64,000 bases of DNA from Panopea generosa (GCA_029582155.1 CM055911.1:26313590-26377589); one strand, 5' to 3'. Counted from the first letter of the stretch, positions 12,219 to 25,975 are shown. The notes: generated by a model from the sequence alone, not told the origin. Made by a program: numbers and translations.

Positions 12219-13020
12219 AGGGCACTTCTGATAACGGGCACATATTATAAAAAGCATATATTATAAAGGGCACTTCTTATAACAGGCACATATAATAAAA
12301 AGCATATATTACAAAGGGCACTTCTAATAACGGGAACATATTATAAAAAGCATATATTGTAAAGGACACTACTTATAACGGGCACATATTATAAAAAGCA
12401 TATATTATAAAGGGCACTTCTGATAACGGGCACATATTATAAAAAGCATATATTATAAAGGGCACTGCTTATAACAGGCACATAAAATAAAAAGCATATA
12501 TTACAAAAGGCACTTGTAATAACGGGAACGTATTATAAAAAGCATATATTATAAAGGACAATACTTATAACGGGCACATATTATTAAAAGCATATATTAT
12601 AAAGGGCACTTCTGATAACGGGCACATATTATAAAAAGCATATATTATAAAGGGCACTTCTTATAACCGGCACATATTATAAAAAGTAAATATTACAAAG
12701 GGCACTTCTAATAACGGGCATATATTATAAAAAGCATATATTATAAAGGGCACTTCTGATAACGGGCACATATTATAAAAAGCATATATTATAAAGGGCA
12801 CTGCTTATAACAGGCACATAAAATAAAAAGCATATATTACAAAGGGCACTTCTAATAACGGGAACATATTATAAAAAGCATATATTATAAAGGACAATAC
12901 TTATAACGGGCACATATTATAAAAAGCATATATTATAAAGGGCACTTCTGATAACGGGCACATATTATAAAAAGCATATATTATAAAGGGCACTTCTTAT
13001 AACCGGCACATATTATAAAA
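12219..13020. repeat. higher-order repeat, 336 bp (7 monomers)
   Basis: The rare variant GGCACTGCTTATAACAGGC, with CATAAAATAAAAAG after it, occurs at 12461 and 12797, 336 bp apart. Flanking variants (CTTCTGATAAC, GGACAATACTT) repeat in the same order. Confidence 0.75.
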
Positions 13021-14140
13021 AGTAAATATTACAAAGGGCACTTCTAATAACGGGCATATATTATAAAAAGCATATATTACAAAGGGCACTTGTAATAACG
13101 GGCACATATTATAAAGAGCATATATTACAATGGGCACTTGTAATAACAGGCACATATTATAAAAAGCATATATTATAAATGGGCACTTCTGATAACGAAC
13201 ACATATTATTAAAAGCATATATTATAAAGGTCACTTCTTATAACAGGTACATATTATAAAAAGCATATATTATAAAGTGCATTTCTTATAACGGGCACAT
13301 ATTATAAAAAGCATATATTATAAAAGTCACTTCTTATAACAGGTTCATATTATAAAAAGTATATATTATAAAGGGCACTTCTTATAACAGGCACATATTA
13401 TAAAAAGCATATATTACAAAGGGCACTTCTTATAACAGGCACATATTATAAAAAACATATATTACAAAGGGCACTTCTTAAAACGGGCACATATTATGAA
13501 GAGCATATATTACAAAGGGCACTTGTATTAACGGGCACATATTATAAAGAGCATATATTACAATGGGCACTTGTAATAACAGGCACATATTATAAAAAGC
13601 ATATATTATAAAGGCACTTCTTATAACCGGCTCATATTATCAAAAGTAAATATTACAAAGGGCACTTCTTATAACGGGCATATATTATAAAAAGCATATA
13701 TTACAATGGGCACTTGTCATAACAGGCACATATTATAAAAAGCATATATTATAAAGGGCACTTCTTATAACGAGCATATATTATTAAAAGCATATATTAT
13801 AAAGGTCACTTCTTATAACAGGTACATATTATAAAAAGCATATATTATAAAGGGCATTTCTTATAACGGGCACATATTATTAAAAGCATATATTATTAAG
13901 GTCACTTCTTATAACAGGCAAATATTATAAAAAGTATATATTATAAAGGGCACTTCTTATAACAGGCACATATTATAAAAAGCATATATTACAAAGGGCA
14001 CTTCTTATAACAGGCAAATATTATAAAAAGCATATATTACAAAGGGCACTTCTTAAAACAGGCACATATTATAAAGAGCATATATCATAAATGGCACTTC
14101 TTATAACGGGCACATATTATAAAAAGCATATATTACAAAG

Positions 14141-14640
14141 GGCTCTTCTAATAACAGGCACATATTATTAAAAGTATATATTATAAAGGTCATTTTTTAT
14201 AACAGGCACATATTATAAAAAGCATATATTATAAAGGGAACTTCTTATAACAGGCACATATTATAAAAAGCATACATTACAAAGGGCACTTCTTATAACA
14301 GGCACATATTATGAAAAGCATATATTACAAAGGGCACTTCTAATAACAGGCACATATTATAAAAAGCATACATTACAAAGGGCTCTTCTAATAACAGGCA
14401 CATATTATTAAAAGTATATATTATAAAGGTCATCTTTTATAACAGGCACATATTATAAAAAGCATATATTATAAAGGGAACTTCTTATAACAGGCACATA
14501 TTATAAAAAGCATACATTACAAAGGGCACTTCTTATAACAGGCACATATTATGAAAAGCATATATTACAAAGGGCACTTCTAATAACAGGCACATATTAT
14601 AAAAAGCATACATTACAAAGGGCTCTTCTAATAACAGGCA
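14141..14640. repeat. higher-order repeat, 240 bp (5 monomers)
   Basis: The variant GGGCTCTTCTAATAACAGGC recurs at 14140, 14380 and 14620, exactly 240 bp apart, with the intervening variants also repeated in order. Confidence 0.85.
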
Positions 14641-14710
14641 CATATTATTAAAAGCATATATTACAAAGGGCATTTCTAATAACGGGCACATATTATAAAA
14701 AGCATATATT

Positions 14711-15530
14711 ATCAAGGGCACTTCTTATAACGGGAACATATTATAAAAAACATATATTATAAAGGGCACTTCTAATAACGGACACATATTATAAAAAGCA
14801 TATATTATAAAGGGCACTTCTTATAATGGGCACATATTATAAAAAGCATATATCATAAAGGGCACTTCTAATAACGGGCACATATTATAAAAAGCATATA
14901 TTACAAAGGGCATTTCTAATAACGGGTACATATTATAAAAGCATATATTATAAAGGGCACTTCTTATAACGGGTACATATTATAAAAAGCATATATTATC
15001 AAGGGCACTTCTTATAACGGGAACATATTATAAAAAGCATATATTATAAAGGGCACTTCTAATAACGGACACATATTATAAAAAGCATATATTATAAAGG
15101 GCACTTCTTATAATGGGCACATATTATAAAAAGCATATATCATAAAGGGCACTTCTAATAACGGGCACATATTATAAAAAGCATATATTACAAAGGGCAT
15201 TTCTAATAACGGGTACATATTATAAAAGCATATATTATAAAGGGCACTTCTTATAACGGGTACATATTATAAAAAGCATATATTATCAAGGGCACTTCTT
15301 ATAACGGGAACATATTATAAAAAGCATATATTATAAAGGGCACTTCTAATAACGGACACATATTATAAAAAGCATATATTATAAAGGGCACTTCTTATAA
15401 TGGGCACATATTATAAAAAGCATATATCATAAAGGGCACTTCTAATAACGGGCACATATTATAAAAAGCATATATTACAAAGGGCATTTCTAATAACGGG
15501 TACATATTATAAAAGCATATATTATAAAGG
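14711..15530. repeat. higher-order repeat, 287 bp (6 monomers less one base)
   Basis: The variant ATCAAGGGCACTTC recurs at 14711, 14998 and 15285. The 287 bp period is six monomers minus one base; a TATAAAAGCAT monomer that lost one A is carried in each copy. Confidence 0.85.
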
Positions 15531-16954
15531 GCACTTCTTATAACGGGCACATATTATATAAAGCATATATTACAAAGGGCACTTCTTATAACAAGTACAT
15601 ATTATAAAAAGCATATATTATAAAGGGCACTTCTAATAACGGACACATATTATAAAAAGCATATATTATAAAGGGCACTTCTTATAACGGGCACATATTA
15701 TAAAAAGCATATATTATAAAGGGCACTTCTAATAACGGGCACATATTATAAAAAGCATATATTACAAAGGGCATTTCTAATAACGGGTACATATTATAAA
15801 AAGCATATATTATAAAGGGCACTTCTTATAACGGGCACATATTATATAAAGCATATATTACAAAGGGCACTTCTTATAACAGGTACATATTATAAAAAGC
15901 ATATATTATAAAGGGCACTTCTAATAACGGACACATATTATAAAAAGGATATATTATAAAGGGCACTTGTTATAACAGGCACATATTATAAAAAGCATAT
16001 ATTACAAAGTTCACTTCTTATAACGGGCACATATTATAAAAAGCATATATTATAAAGGACTCTTCTTATAACGGGCGCATAGTATAGAAAGCATATATTA
16101 TAAAGGGCACTTTTGATAACGGGCACATATTATAAAAAGCAAATATTAGAAAGGGCACTTCTTATAACGGGCACATATTATAAAAAACATATATTATAAA
16201 GGGCACTTCTAATAACGGACACATATTATAAAAAGCATATATTATAAAGGGCACTTCTTATAACGGGCATATATTATAAAAAACATATATTATAAAGGTA
16301 CTTCTAATCACGGACACATATTATAAAAAGCAAATATTACAAAGGGCACTTCTAAAAACGGACACATGTTATAAAAAGCATATATTACAAAGGGCACTTC
16401 TTATAACGGGCACATATTATATAAAGCATATATTACAAATGGCACTTCTAATAACGGGCACATATTATAAAATCATATATTACAAAGGGCACTTCTTATA
16501 ACGGGCAGATATTATAAAAAGCATATATTACAAAGGCACTTCTAATAACGGGCACACATTATAAAAAGCATATATTACAAAGGGCACTTCTTATAACGGG
16601 CACATATTATAAAAAGCATATATTATAAAGGGCAAGGTACATATTATAAATAGCATAAATTATAAAGAGCACTTCTTATAACAGGTACATATTATAAAAA
16701 GCATATATTATAAAGGGCACTTGTTATAACGGGCACATATTATAAAAAGCATATATTACAAAGTTCACTTCTTATAACGGGCACATATTATAAAAAGCAT
16801 ATATTAGAAAGGACTCTACTTATAACGGGCGCATAGTATAGAAAGCATATATTATAAAGGGCACTTTTGATAACGGGCACATATTATAAAAAGCATATAT
16901 TATAAAGGGCACTTCTTATAACCGGCACATATTATAAAAAGTAAATATTATAAA

Positions 16955-17330
16955 GGGCCCTTCTTATAACGGGCATATATTATAAAAAGCATATATAACA
17001 AAGGGCACTTGTAATAACGGGCACATATTATAAAGAGCATATATTACAAAGGGCACTTCTTATAACAGGCACATGTTATAAAAAGCATATATTACAAAGG
17101 GCACTTCTAATAACGGACACATATTATAAAAAGTAAATATTATAAAGGGCCCTTCTTATAACGGGCATATATTATAAAAAGCATATATTACAAAGGGCAC
17201 TTGTAATAACGGGCACATATTATAAAGAGCATATATTACAAAGGGCACTTCTTATAACAGGCACATGTTATAAAAAGCATATATTACAAAGGGCACTTCT
17301 AATAACGGGCACATATTATAAAAAGCATAT
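16955..17330. repeat. higher-order repeat, 192 bp (4 monomers)
   Basis: The variant GGGCCCTTCTTATAAC occurs at 16955 and 17147, 192 bp apart, followed by the same order of variants, just before the array ends. Confidence 0.75.
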
Positions 17331-17340
17331 ATTTTAAATC

Positions 17341-17580
17341 AACATATAAAAGGCATGTACTATAAAACATACATACGAAAGGCATATATGATGAAGTGAT
17401 CATATTGTAAAATTATTCAATAAAAGTCATGGTAGTAAATAGAACAGATTATAAATTGTACATATTATAAAATAACTACATTAAAGGCATACTTGTAAAA
17501 GGCACAAATTACAAAATGTATATAGTATAAAAGGCAAATATTATAAAGTGCACATACTATAAAATTCCAATATAAATAAC
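17341..17580. repeat. decayed satellite edge
   Basis: Scattered remains such as AAAGGCATATATG, AAAGGCACAAATTAC and GCAAATATTATAAAG show the array once reached further. Confidence 0.6.
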
Positions 17581-17750
17581 ATTTAATGATTAAAAGTTTA
17601 TTTATTTTTTCAGAAGAAGCTAATTCTGTATGATGATATTGATCATTCCATTTGACACAGGGGGAACACACTGCATTTTGTTGAGGGCCGCAAGGGAGAT
17701 TAGTGACTGCTGTATTATACTAATTGTGTTACCCTCTTGAAATAAAGTTG

Positions 17751-17751
<1 letters not shown>

Positions 17752-17801
<50 letters not shown>

Positions 17802-17813
17802 TTATTATTATTG

Positions 17814-17870
<57 letters not shown>
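17752..17870. repeat. TTA trinucleotide microsatellite
   Basis: About 115 bp of (ATT)n with two TTTTT interruptions. Confidence 0.92.
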
Positions 17871-17871
<1 letters not shown>

Positions 17872-18282
17872 CAAACCGTGAGTGTTTATAAGGCAGCTTA
17901 ATGAATGTTCACCATAACACGTCATATAAATATAAAACATTTAGCAATATCCCAATTTTGTTGAAATAAATGAAAGAACAACACTACATAAATACTAAAA
18001 TGTGTATTTAAATAATATTTTAGGAGTATCATTTCCTTATATTTAGGTAATTCTGTAATTCACTATTGTTTATTATTTGATTATTTGTTTACTTGTTAAA
18101 ATATATATAAACATATGTTATTCACTATTTGACTCTGTTTAAATTTTGAGTATTTCTTCATTTTTGGAAATATATATATAAATATAACAGTATAATATTA
18201 AAAAAAATAGATGAGTAATCAAGTGTGTACTTAACAATTGCTGTTTCCCCACATTTAAACAAGCATATGATTAATTACTTTA

Positions 18283-18289
<7 letters not shown>

Positions 18290-18334
<45 letters not shown>
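18290..18334. repeat. CT dinucleotide microsatellite
   Basis: About 22 CT units ending directly next to a SINE head at 18344. Confidence 0.92.
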
Positions 18335-18338
<4 letters not shown>

Positions 18339-18343
18339 ATATA

Positions 18344-18510
18344 TGGAATACGTGGTCCAGTGGTTGAGGAATGGGGCCCTAGATCAGGGTCGTTATTTCG
18401 ATCAACCGCCACGACTATGTGTCATTGAGCAGCTGGACACTTTATCCGCATATGCTTAGAAGACTTTGAGCATGATTTGTTAGATCTTCATTTACAATAG
18501 AAATAATATA
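18344..18510 (+). mobile_element. SINE family B copy
   Basis: Head TACGTGGTCCAGTGGTTGAG, box B decayed to GTTATTTCGATCAACC, body CTATGTGTCATTGAGC and TGAGCATGATTTGTTAG. Confidence 0.68.
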
Positions 18511-18534
18511 TATATATATATATCATTTGTAAAT

Positions 18535-18650
18535 GTTGTATTATATAGAATATTTAAACCTATATATAAATATATTATTTGTAAATGTTGTATTATACAG
18601 AATATATATATATAGGTTTAAATATTCTGTATAATACAACATTTACAAAT
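18535..18650. repeat. direct and inverted copies of a ~35 bp AT-rich unit
   Basis: ATTTGTAAATGTTGTATTAT occurs twice forward (from about 18525 and 18577) and once inverted (ending 18649), with AATATTTAAACCTATA between. The second and third copies form a large hairpin. Confidence 0.8.
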
Positions 18651-18654
18651 AATT

Positions 18655-20365
18655 ATATATTATTAACATAATAGTAGATTACCTATATACCTTTACAAAT
18701 AAAAGTAAAACAGTAAAACAGCATATTGATGTTTGGTAGCAAGATGTGTACTTAAACATCACTGTTTCAAACACCAATATTGTCATTAAACTTAGCACGT
18801 CATGTAATTCATTATTAATCACTGTCCACATCCTTTTGTCGAAATAAAGGTATTAACTGTCGCATAAGTAGAAAAATGTATGCATACACTCTGTATCAAC
18901 AAAATTAAAGGTGATTTACCGCAACTTAAGTGTAAAATAAAACGAGCCACTTAATTCAACAATGCACCGTACATCGCTATACAACGCTATACGATAGTTT
19001 AGCACCACCCAAAACTAATATTTGTGTATTCTATTTGCTAAAGCATTTGCTTTTCAAATATACTTAAAGTGGTAAATACTTGGTATATGAACGCATTGCG
19101 TCTTCAATTACAAAATGTGTGTCTATCAATGAAACGTCCCCTTGTTCGGTGTTCAATTGACCTAAACCTTTAATAATCCAAACTTTTTGCGCCGTATTCT
19201 TTCATCTCTTTATGTACTGTATTGATAACTCAACATTGGCAAACACTTTGATTGAGAAAAGAGACAGAAAACTCGAATTTTGACATTGATTTAAACCTTA
19301 TTTTATTTATAGATTTACATTTGAGCGCCTTTGTATGTGTTGTTCTCGGGCGATGATTACCTCGATTTAAATGCGGTGAAAACAGACTACCTAGTTCATG
19401 TGTACAGGCGTGTGTACCTTTAAACTGTTCTATGAATTTTAATGTTTTAATGTTTTACAAATTGCAGAGATTATAGTTCATAGGAGAATATATTAAAACA
19501 TTCTAATACTCAATAGGTCGTACGAATAGATTCAAGATCAAACACTTGTTTAGTTTGTTGATTAAAATATAATGAACATTTAAAAATCATGTTTAGATAA
19601 GATAGGTCGATGATATGAAAGAAGCATGTGTTTTATATTAAATCAAGATATCAAGTATTTCAGAAATGTTTAGGTCAACGAGGTTCAAGGTTGTCAAACT
19701 GAATACACAGGCACATATTACCAGTGGAAGGTTGGAGTAATCTGTATGATATTGTATAAGAAAAAAAGCTTAAAACTTGTATCAACATTTTTCTTTCTAA
19801 ATATATACATATACTGTTTATAATCAAACGTTTTAAAGAAGATAAATAAACTATACTTTATGTGAATGTTTATAAGTAAAACCATATATAATGAAGATGA
19901 TTGGATCTAAGCTTCAATCAGCCGTTTGCAAATTATGCAAAATATGAATACCATGATATAGAAAACGAGCATAAATTCAACAATTATATGTACTTGATGT
20001 ATAGTATTATGAAAATATGTTTTCAAGAAGTTGACATTCAAAAGATGTTTTCTAAAAATATAAAATAATTGAGTTTATACCGCTAAAAAGATTTTAAAGA
20101 ACTACGCATAAAAAATAAAGAAAAATAAATAAATTCCTAACAACTGAACTCAAGTTTGGATATGCATTTTATAATTGCGCATTCCGTCAGTTATAAAGAT
20201 AACAGGTATTCTTACTCCAAATATGTCGAAGCATTGTTCTCGTCAGATCAAAGTACGCTCATGGCCTCGTTACAAAGTGTAAAGGCTAACGTGAATGAAT
20301 CAGTGGCAGATTATGGTGTCAACAAGAAACACCGACTTGCACGGTAGTTATATTTGGTACTAAAA
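18655..20365. other. no gene seen
   Basis: AT-rich. A 63-codon frame at 20156-20347 has no recognised motif. Confidence 0.45.
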
Positions 20366-20369
20366 TCTT

Positions 20370-20665
20370 TTATATAAGTTAAACTGTAGAAGTGCTATTT
20401 TTTTTAAGACTTCGTGGTAGTTGTTGTCGGTAGTGAAACCTTTGATATAAAGTTAAACGAAAGAAGTGCTATTTGTTAGACTTAATGATGGCTGTTGTCG
20501 GTAGAGAGACCTTAAATATAAAGTTAAACGGTAGAAGTGCTATTTTTTTAGACTTAATGGTAGTCGTTGTCGGTGTAGAGACCTTCTATAATAAGTTGCT
20601 ATATTTTAGACTTCGTGGTAGTTGTTTTCGGTAGAGACCTTCTATAATAACTTTAACGGTAGTTG
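20370..20665. repeat. ~75 bp tandem repeat, about 4 copies
   Basis: Units share AGAAGTGCTATTTTTT, GGTAGTTGTTGTCGGTAG and ATATAAAGTTAAACG, with the last copies shortened. Confidence 0.8.
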
Positions 20666-21289
20666 CATTAAACGATTTCTTGTACTGACTGAATGTATAA
20701 ATCTTACTATTTCGTGTTGTGTTAGTTATATGACTATGATATTATCGCATAGCAGGCTGGTGTCGTATTCTTAAATTGTAAAAAGTAGAAAACAATGGAA
20801 TGTACATGTAGAAAACCTTATTCGTTTCATTATTAGAAATAAATTGCAGTAAAAAATGTAATACTATTTAAAACATCAAGCTCTCGTATCTTCTTGTCCA
20901 GAATTTACAATAGAAAGTGTTTACCTTTATAGAACATTTTTTAAAAAAGGAATAAGCATTGTCTTATGATGTGATGTCAGCGGAAACAGCAAGTGGTTTT
21001 GTATCCACCTCCCACGTGGTGGGTAGTTATTTCCAAGGCATTATTCTTTTTTGTAATTTTGTATGTATTTTGTTTAATACGTTTTATAAATATCAATAAT
21101 GACTATATATTTTAATTTTAACTGTTGTGGTGACTGTGACCTTTGACCACAGCGTCTCCTGTCAGATATACATTTTTAGTATTATTTGTTATAAATATTG
21201 GGGTCAGCTTTATCATTATAAAAGATTCGATTTTTAGAAATTATCACATGCATCTCAGAAAAGACGACACATCTTAATTGTTATATTAA

Positions 21290-21395
21290 GGCAGACGATG
21301 TATTAAGGCGCCATCAAAATATTAAGGTGGCATTCGAATATTAAGGCAGACGAATATTATGGTGGCAGTCGAATATTAAGGCAGACAAACGCGAC
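21290..21395. repeat. short imperfect repeat with ATTAAGGCAGAC
   Basis: ATTAAGGCAGACG and GAATATTAAGG recur four to five times at 20-30 bp spacing. Confidence 0.65.
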
Positions 21396-21614
21396 ACTTG
21401 ACAAGGGGCTCTTCAGCCCAACGTGATATATATTACACTCTTTAATTGCTGTTCAAACGAATAGATACCTGTATTGAGAAAATCCAAGGGGATTATCTCG
21501 ACATTATACTGAACGGAAGTACGCGACAGATGATAAATCGTGCTGCCGTCCAAACAACAATGACTAGACACGGTGATAACATGATTATGTGATCAAGCTC
21601 ATTTTTAGAGAGTT

Positions 21615-21945
21615 GTTGTTGGTGGTGGTTGTGGTGTTGTATGGTGTTTAGCGTCGTTTTAAACAACTTTTCAGTTCCAGTCATATTACGACGGTGTTTT
21701 ATTTGAAACTGTATTCTGGGCGCTGCCACGCTGAAGTATCATGCCGCAGACAAATGGTATGATATCCCAACCAGTCAAATTATACTAACACCGGGCCGAC
21801 CAGACCTAGAACTATCCTCTAAATGGTGAGAGCCAAGTGATGCAGCTTATAGTGCCTAATTCAAGTCTTTGATACAACCCGCCCCTCACCAACCCAGCGA
21901 ACATTTCCATGTATAACGTACGCTCTACCACTAGACCACCGCTGT
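21615..21945 (-). mobile_element. SINE family C copy, near full length
   Basis: Minus strand: head GGTCTAGTGGTAGAGCGTAC, body GGTCGGCCCGGTGTTAG and CATGATACTTCAGCG, tail CTAAACACCATACAACACC. It carries a longer middle than the 6046 copy. Confidence 0.72.
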
Positions 21946-21949
21946 GGTA

Positions 21950-23435
21950 TGTATTGTACAGAGGAACTGTAACACAATTTTAAGCTCCTCGGTAAGTAAG
22001 GTATGCTGCATCATTAATGCATTGTCAAGCTCTACCATAAAAATGCGATGGTCACTTCCCGCTGCATGTTTAAACTACTCTTATTTAATGTTAATCATTT
22101 ACTCTATGCATTACTTTGTTTATGTTTTGTTGCGTTAAATATTTTTAGTGAACGCAGTAACTCTTGTTGGACATGTGTTTGTATTCTTTACTTTAGTTCC
22201 AATCTTAGTATATATATTTCTTCAAATTCAATAGTGTATAGCTCTGTCAATGTTTGAAGCAGATTGTTAATCAAGCCAAGAATATATTTGACTGTCGGTA
22301 TTTTCTCAGTAAAGGCAATATTTCATGTTGATAAAGTGATTGATATATACAGCTTTTTTTTAGAAATAGTTAGATATCTTTACCTTAAAGATGATAGAAA
22401 TAGACAAAAATGTAACATCACAACGAAATGTGTATATACACTAGGACACCATAACAATATTATTACCAAAATATACTCATTTTAAAGTTTAAAGAAAATC
22501 CAAACAAATGAAATAAAAAATAAATATTTTGAAAGTGATAAAAATTAAGTTAATACTAAAACAATACCGGTGGCGATAACAGGTATCTAATTTTACAATT
22601 AAATTATTTATAAAGAGATTCTGCCTAAATCCTACAACTTAATGGCTATATAAAGGTATGGATAAAAAATACGCATATTTGAGAATGTTTTATTTTTATA
22701 TAACTGACGTTAATAAATTGATAATCAATAATGTTTATTTAAAAAATATTAACACTGAAAAGTTATCCAAATCATTTACACCATTTACAATCCGTTATGT
22801 CGTAGTTTACGACTAATGAAAATGATAAATAGAATACAATCAAACACAGCTAATGTTCATACTTACGGCAAATATTGAAAAAGTCCCAAACATAAAAACC
22901 CAAACACTGTCTTTATAATAATCTAACACACTGATAAAATTATCATTTAACAATCACTATTTGACCTGTTAAAACTTTGTTACCGTGATACGCGAATAAA
23001 ATACTTCAAAGTGAATTAAGCTTTCATTCACCGCCAGGCTTAGCGTATATACAACCACGACAACTACAGGCCGGTTCATATCATAACCTTCCATGCCGCT
23101 AAGTAGCGTATTTTTTTCTTTAACCCCTCCGTGCTTTGTATAATATAACATACTCACATGGTGTCAAAAGGATTTGAAGTAAAAGAGGAAATCAGTCCGC
23201 TTTTTTACATCAAATGTATAAAAAAAAAGAGGAAGTGAAAGGATGAATACGACGCCCTCCAATCACCCCCTAAGATCTATGTATGCTTATTTGAAATATG
23301 TCCCTCTTAAATTGTATTATGACCGCTTTGAATTAAAGTGTTTACAAAATACACAATGCACCAAAAGTGCTCCAACCGGATCTTGATTTTAGCAGTCTAT
23401 ACTGTAAACTGTAGGCACATACAGAAAAACAAATA
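21950..23435. other. no gene seen
   Basis: AT-rich; short frames of 60-75 codons show no family, signal or splice support. Confidence 0.45.
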
Positions 23436-23439
23436 TATA

Positions 23440-23715
23440 TATCTTATAGCAGATATATCATTCAAAGGACACGGTCACCACAACATCATAAATACAAAAA
23501 GTAGAAAATATATATCCTGTAGGAACCGTATTTTCCAAAGGACAAAATCACCACAACAACATAAATACACAAATAGCATATATATATATATGTGTCCTAC
23601 AGGAACCATAACTTTCAAAGGACACGGTAACGACAACAGCATAAATACAAAAATAAGAAAATACATATGTCCTACAGGAACCGTAGTTTTAAAAGGAAAA
23701 AAATACAACAACAAT
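23440..23715. repeat. ~75 bp tandem repeat, 3-4 copies
   Basis: Units share TTCAAAGGACACGGT, CAACAGCATAAATACAAA and CCTACAGGAACCGTA. The 148-codon frame from 23338 runs through this repeat. Confidence 0.8.
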
Positions 23716-24277
23716 TACATGATTACAAAAAAAGGCTTAAATCCAGTCTCATACACAATTGCGCTATTTCATGTTGTGGGTTAAACTCTTATATGAAAAC
23801 TGATAAAAATCCTCTATCCATTTATCTCTCTATAAATGAGTGTTTCCCTTTATTTAATATCTTCAATACTTCCCTGATATTTAATATCTGTTTATTCATA
23901 TTCTACCTCAAATACACTATGTGCACCGAGTAACGCTCTCTGACATTATTTATTGACATGTAAAAGATGAGCATGTAATAAATACAATATAAACAATGCA
24001 AAAATTTACAACTGATCGAGGCGGCATTATAAAACAATTGCCCTGCGTGGTATATGGGCTCATGCACCCATTTGTCACTTCACTCAAATAATATATATAT
24101 ATATCTTTTTTTCTACTTTAGTACTCTTTACTGTTATTTATCACAATCTGTGATTTATTATCATTCCCGATCATCGAGTTCAGTTACTAGGTCTCAAAAT
24201 AGAATACTGTTTATTGAAGAGGTGCAAAGGTACCTGTATATGCCGAACCGTAAGGTTTCATAACATAGTAATAGAGT

Positions 24278-24440
24278 GTTGGCCGCTCACGCCAGATGTT
24301 GCGGGTTCGATCCCCAGCTCGACCCGATGCCTCTATTAAAACAATACTCAGTACTGGTTTTACCCAGGAAGCAGACTCGACAGCGGATCATATAAGCTCT
24401 GAGCTTTCATCGCAATCCAGCTTAAATAAATTAGTATAAA
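24278..24440 (+). mobile_element. SINE family B-like copy with a different head
   Basis: Head GTTGGCCGCTCACGCCAGA with box B GCGGGTTCGATCCCC, then ACTCAGTACTGGTTTTACCC and an end in GCTTAAATAAATTAGT. The body matches family B but the anticodon half of the head does not. Confidence 0.6.
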
Positions 24441-24449
24441 CTAATTACA

Positions 24450-25975
24450 CAGTCAGATTTTGATACATAATTTATACAAATCAGTGTATGTCTGTTTCAT
24501 GATAACTTTTACACATACACTGTTTTTAAATGTGATTTTTTTCCAGAGAGTAAATAAATAAATAAATAATTTCCAGAGAGTGAATGCATTTCCCCCTAAA
24601 AATACACATTAAATGGCATGTTGACCAGCTTGATTATTTTAAATGCAGTGAAGTCCATGTTTGTTCCAAAATTCGCCCGCTTCCTAAAAACAACTTAAAC
24701 TCAGTTCCTGTGGATCTATTAGAGTCTCATCTCTGTATATTTTAGCATTACCGTGGCTCAAAGGGGACATAACTGTGTGGTGAGACGTTAAGAGGTGTAA
24801 TCCCACCATTGATTTTTGTTCTTTATTCTATAGTAAAATATAAAAGCTTGAAGGCCTTTCGTTCATAGAGAGGACCAAATGAAAGAAGTGAAACTTACTT
24901 TTTATTGTTTGTCAACCTCTGTACTACCAAAATAGGATGAGAAAAGTAGGAGTCATGTGTCATATAAGAAGGTTTTTTTTTCTGCTCAGTCTGTACACTG
25001 TTGACAAAGTGAAACTAGACTTCCGAAATTATACCCCAATTTCCAAGCATCAATTTGTTTGCTAAATTCACAATTCAAACATTTTTTTTTTTTTTTTTTC
25101 ATTTTTTTTTAATTTCAATCACTGAAAAGTGATCCATTTAATCACCCCGTAATAGGTCTGTGAGGGTCGGGGTAGGCCTTCCCTCAACAAACCGTACAAA
25201 TATATGTATCAATCAAGTTGTAACATACATTCATATATATATACACTGAAAGGAAAAAGAAAGCATACATTTTGGTTTTTAAAATTATTTTATTATTGAC
25301 AATTCAAAACATGTCAATGCTTTCAAAATGTTCAAAATACATCAATGATGTCATTTAAATAAAAAAGAGCATTAAAATAAGAAAAATGCATTTTTAAAGA
25401 AGAAGAAACAAGGGTTATTTTTAACCACCATTATGCGACTACCCCACGGAAGCACTTCCTTTTTCCAATGGTGGTTGTATACCTAAGAAAATCAAAGAGT
25501 TCTGTATATATGAAACATATATACACATAGCGTCTCGGTGCTCTTAAGGAGTCGAGATTTAATTTGATTTATTATTATCATGGCGAAGATTCATTTAACA
25601 TTTTCCATCATGAAAAATATCAATCATACCGAGACTGCCTTTGTTTACTTTTCATGATTACGCAATGTGCATCCAACAGATCCCGTTATCAGATAATGTT
25701 GTGCATGAACCATGCTCGGGTTTCAACAACTTGAACTTTACTAAGAGTATATTTAAAAACGAATAGGTTAATGTTCATGCAGGTATTTAATATTGTTTTA
25801 CCTAATTCAATATACATTTCTGCATGTTCTAAGTATTTGATTACTTTTTACTTAGTTCAGCACGTGCTCGTGACGCTGATACTTTAGTAAAATGTAAGTA
25901 ATATATTCAATGTATATAGTGTTCATTTATAATAAAGTGTATTGAGATCTAACCTTTTAATTGATTCATTAAATG
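24450..25975. other. no gene seen
   Basis: AT-rich with a poly-T tract. At 25245, ACACTGAAAGGAAAAAGAAA resembles one end of the 36076 MITE. Confidence 0.4.
25082..25100 (+). repeat. poly-T tract
   Basis: A run of about 19 T followed after two bases by another run of about nine T. Confidence 0.8.

Larger units (their letters stand above)
11277..17340. repeat. ~6 kb satellite array, 48 bp monomer
   Basis: About 126 copies of a 48 bp monomer; a clean example is 15673-15720. Each monomer is three 16 bp units that fit RRGCAYWTMTTATAAM, with 11 of 16 positions fixed. Copies differ mainly at a few sites (TATAAC/AATAAC, ACAGGC/ACGGGC, TTATAAA/TTACAAA). Because 48 is a multiple of 3, open frames persist across copies without being genes. 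The edges decay: the first ~100 bp and the stretch after 17340 hold broken units. Confidence 0.95.

Noticed and set aside
12997..14721. Minus-strand frames reading PFVIYAFYNMC repeats
   Set aside because: The 48 bp satellite is in frame with itself (16 codons), so frames stay open without selection. There are no flanking gene signals.
23338..23784. 148-codon plus-strand ORF as a gene
   Set aside because: It crosses the 75 bp tandem repeat and has no recognisable motif; the repeat explains its length.
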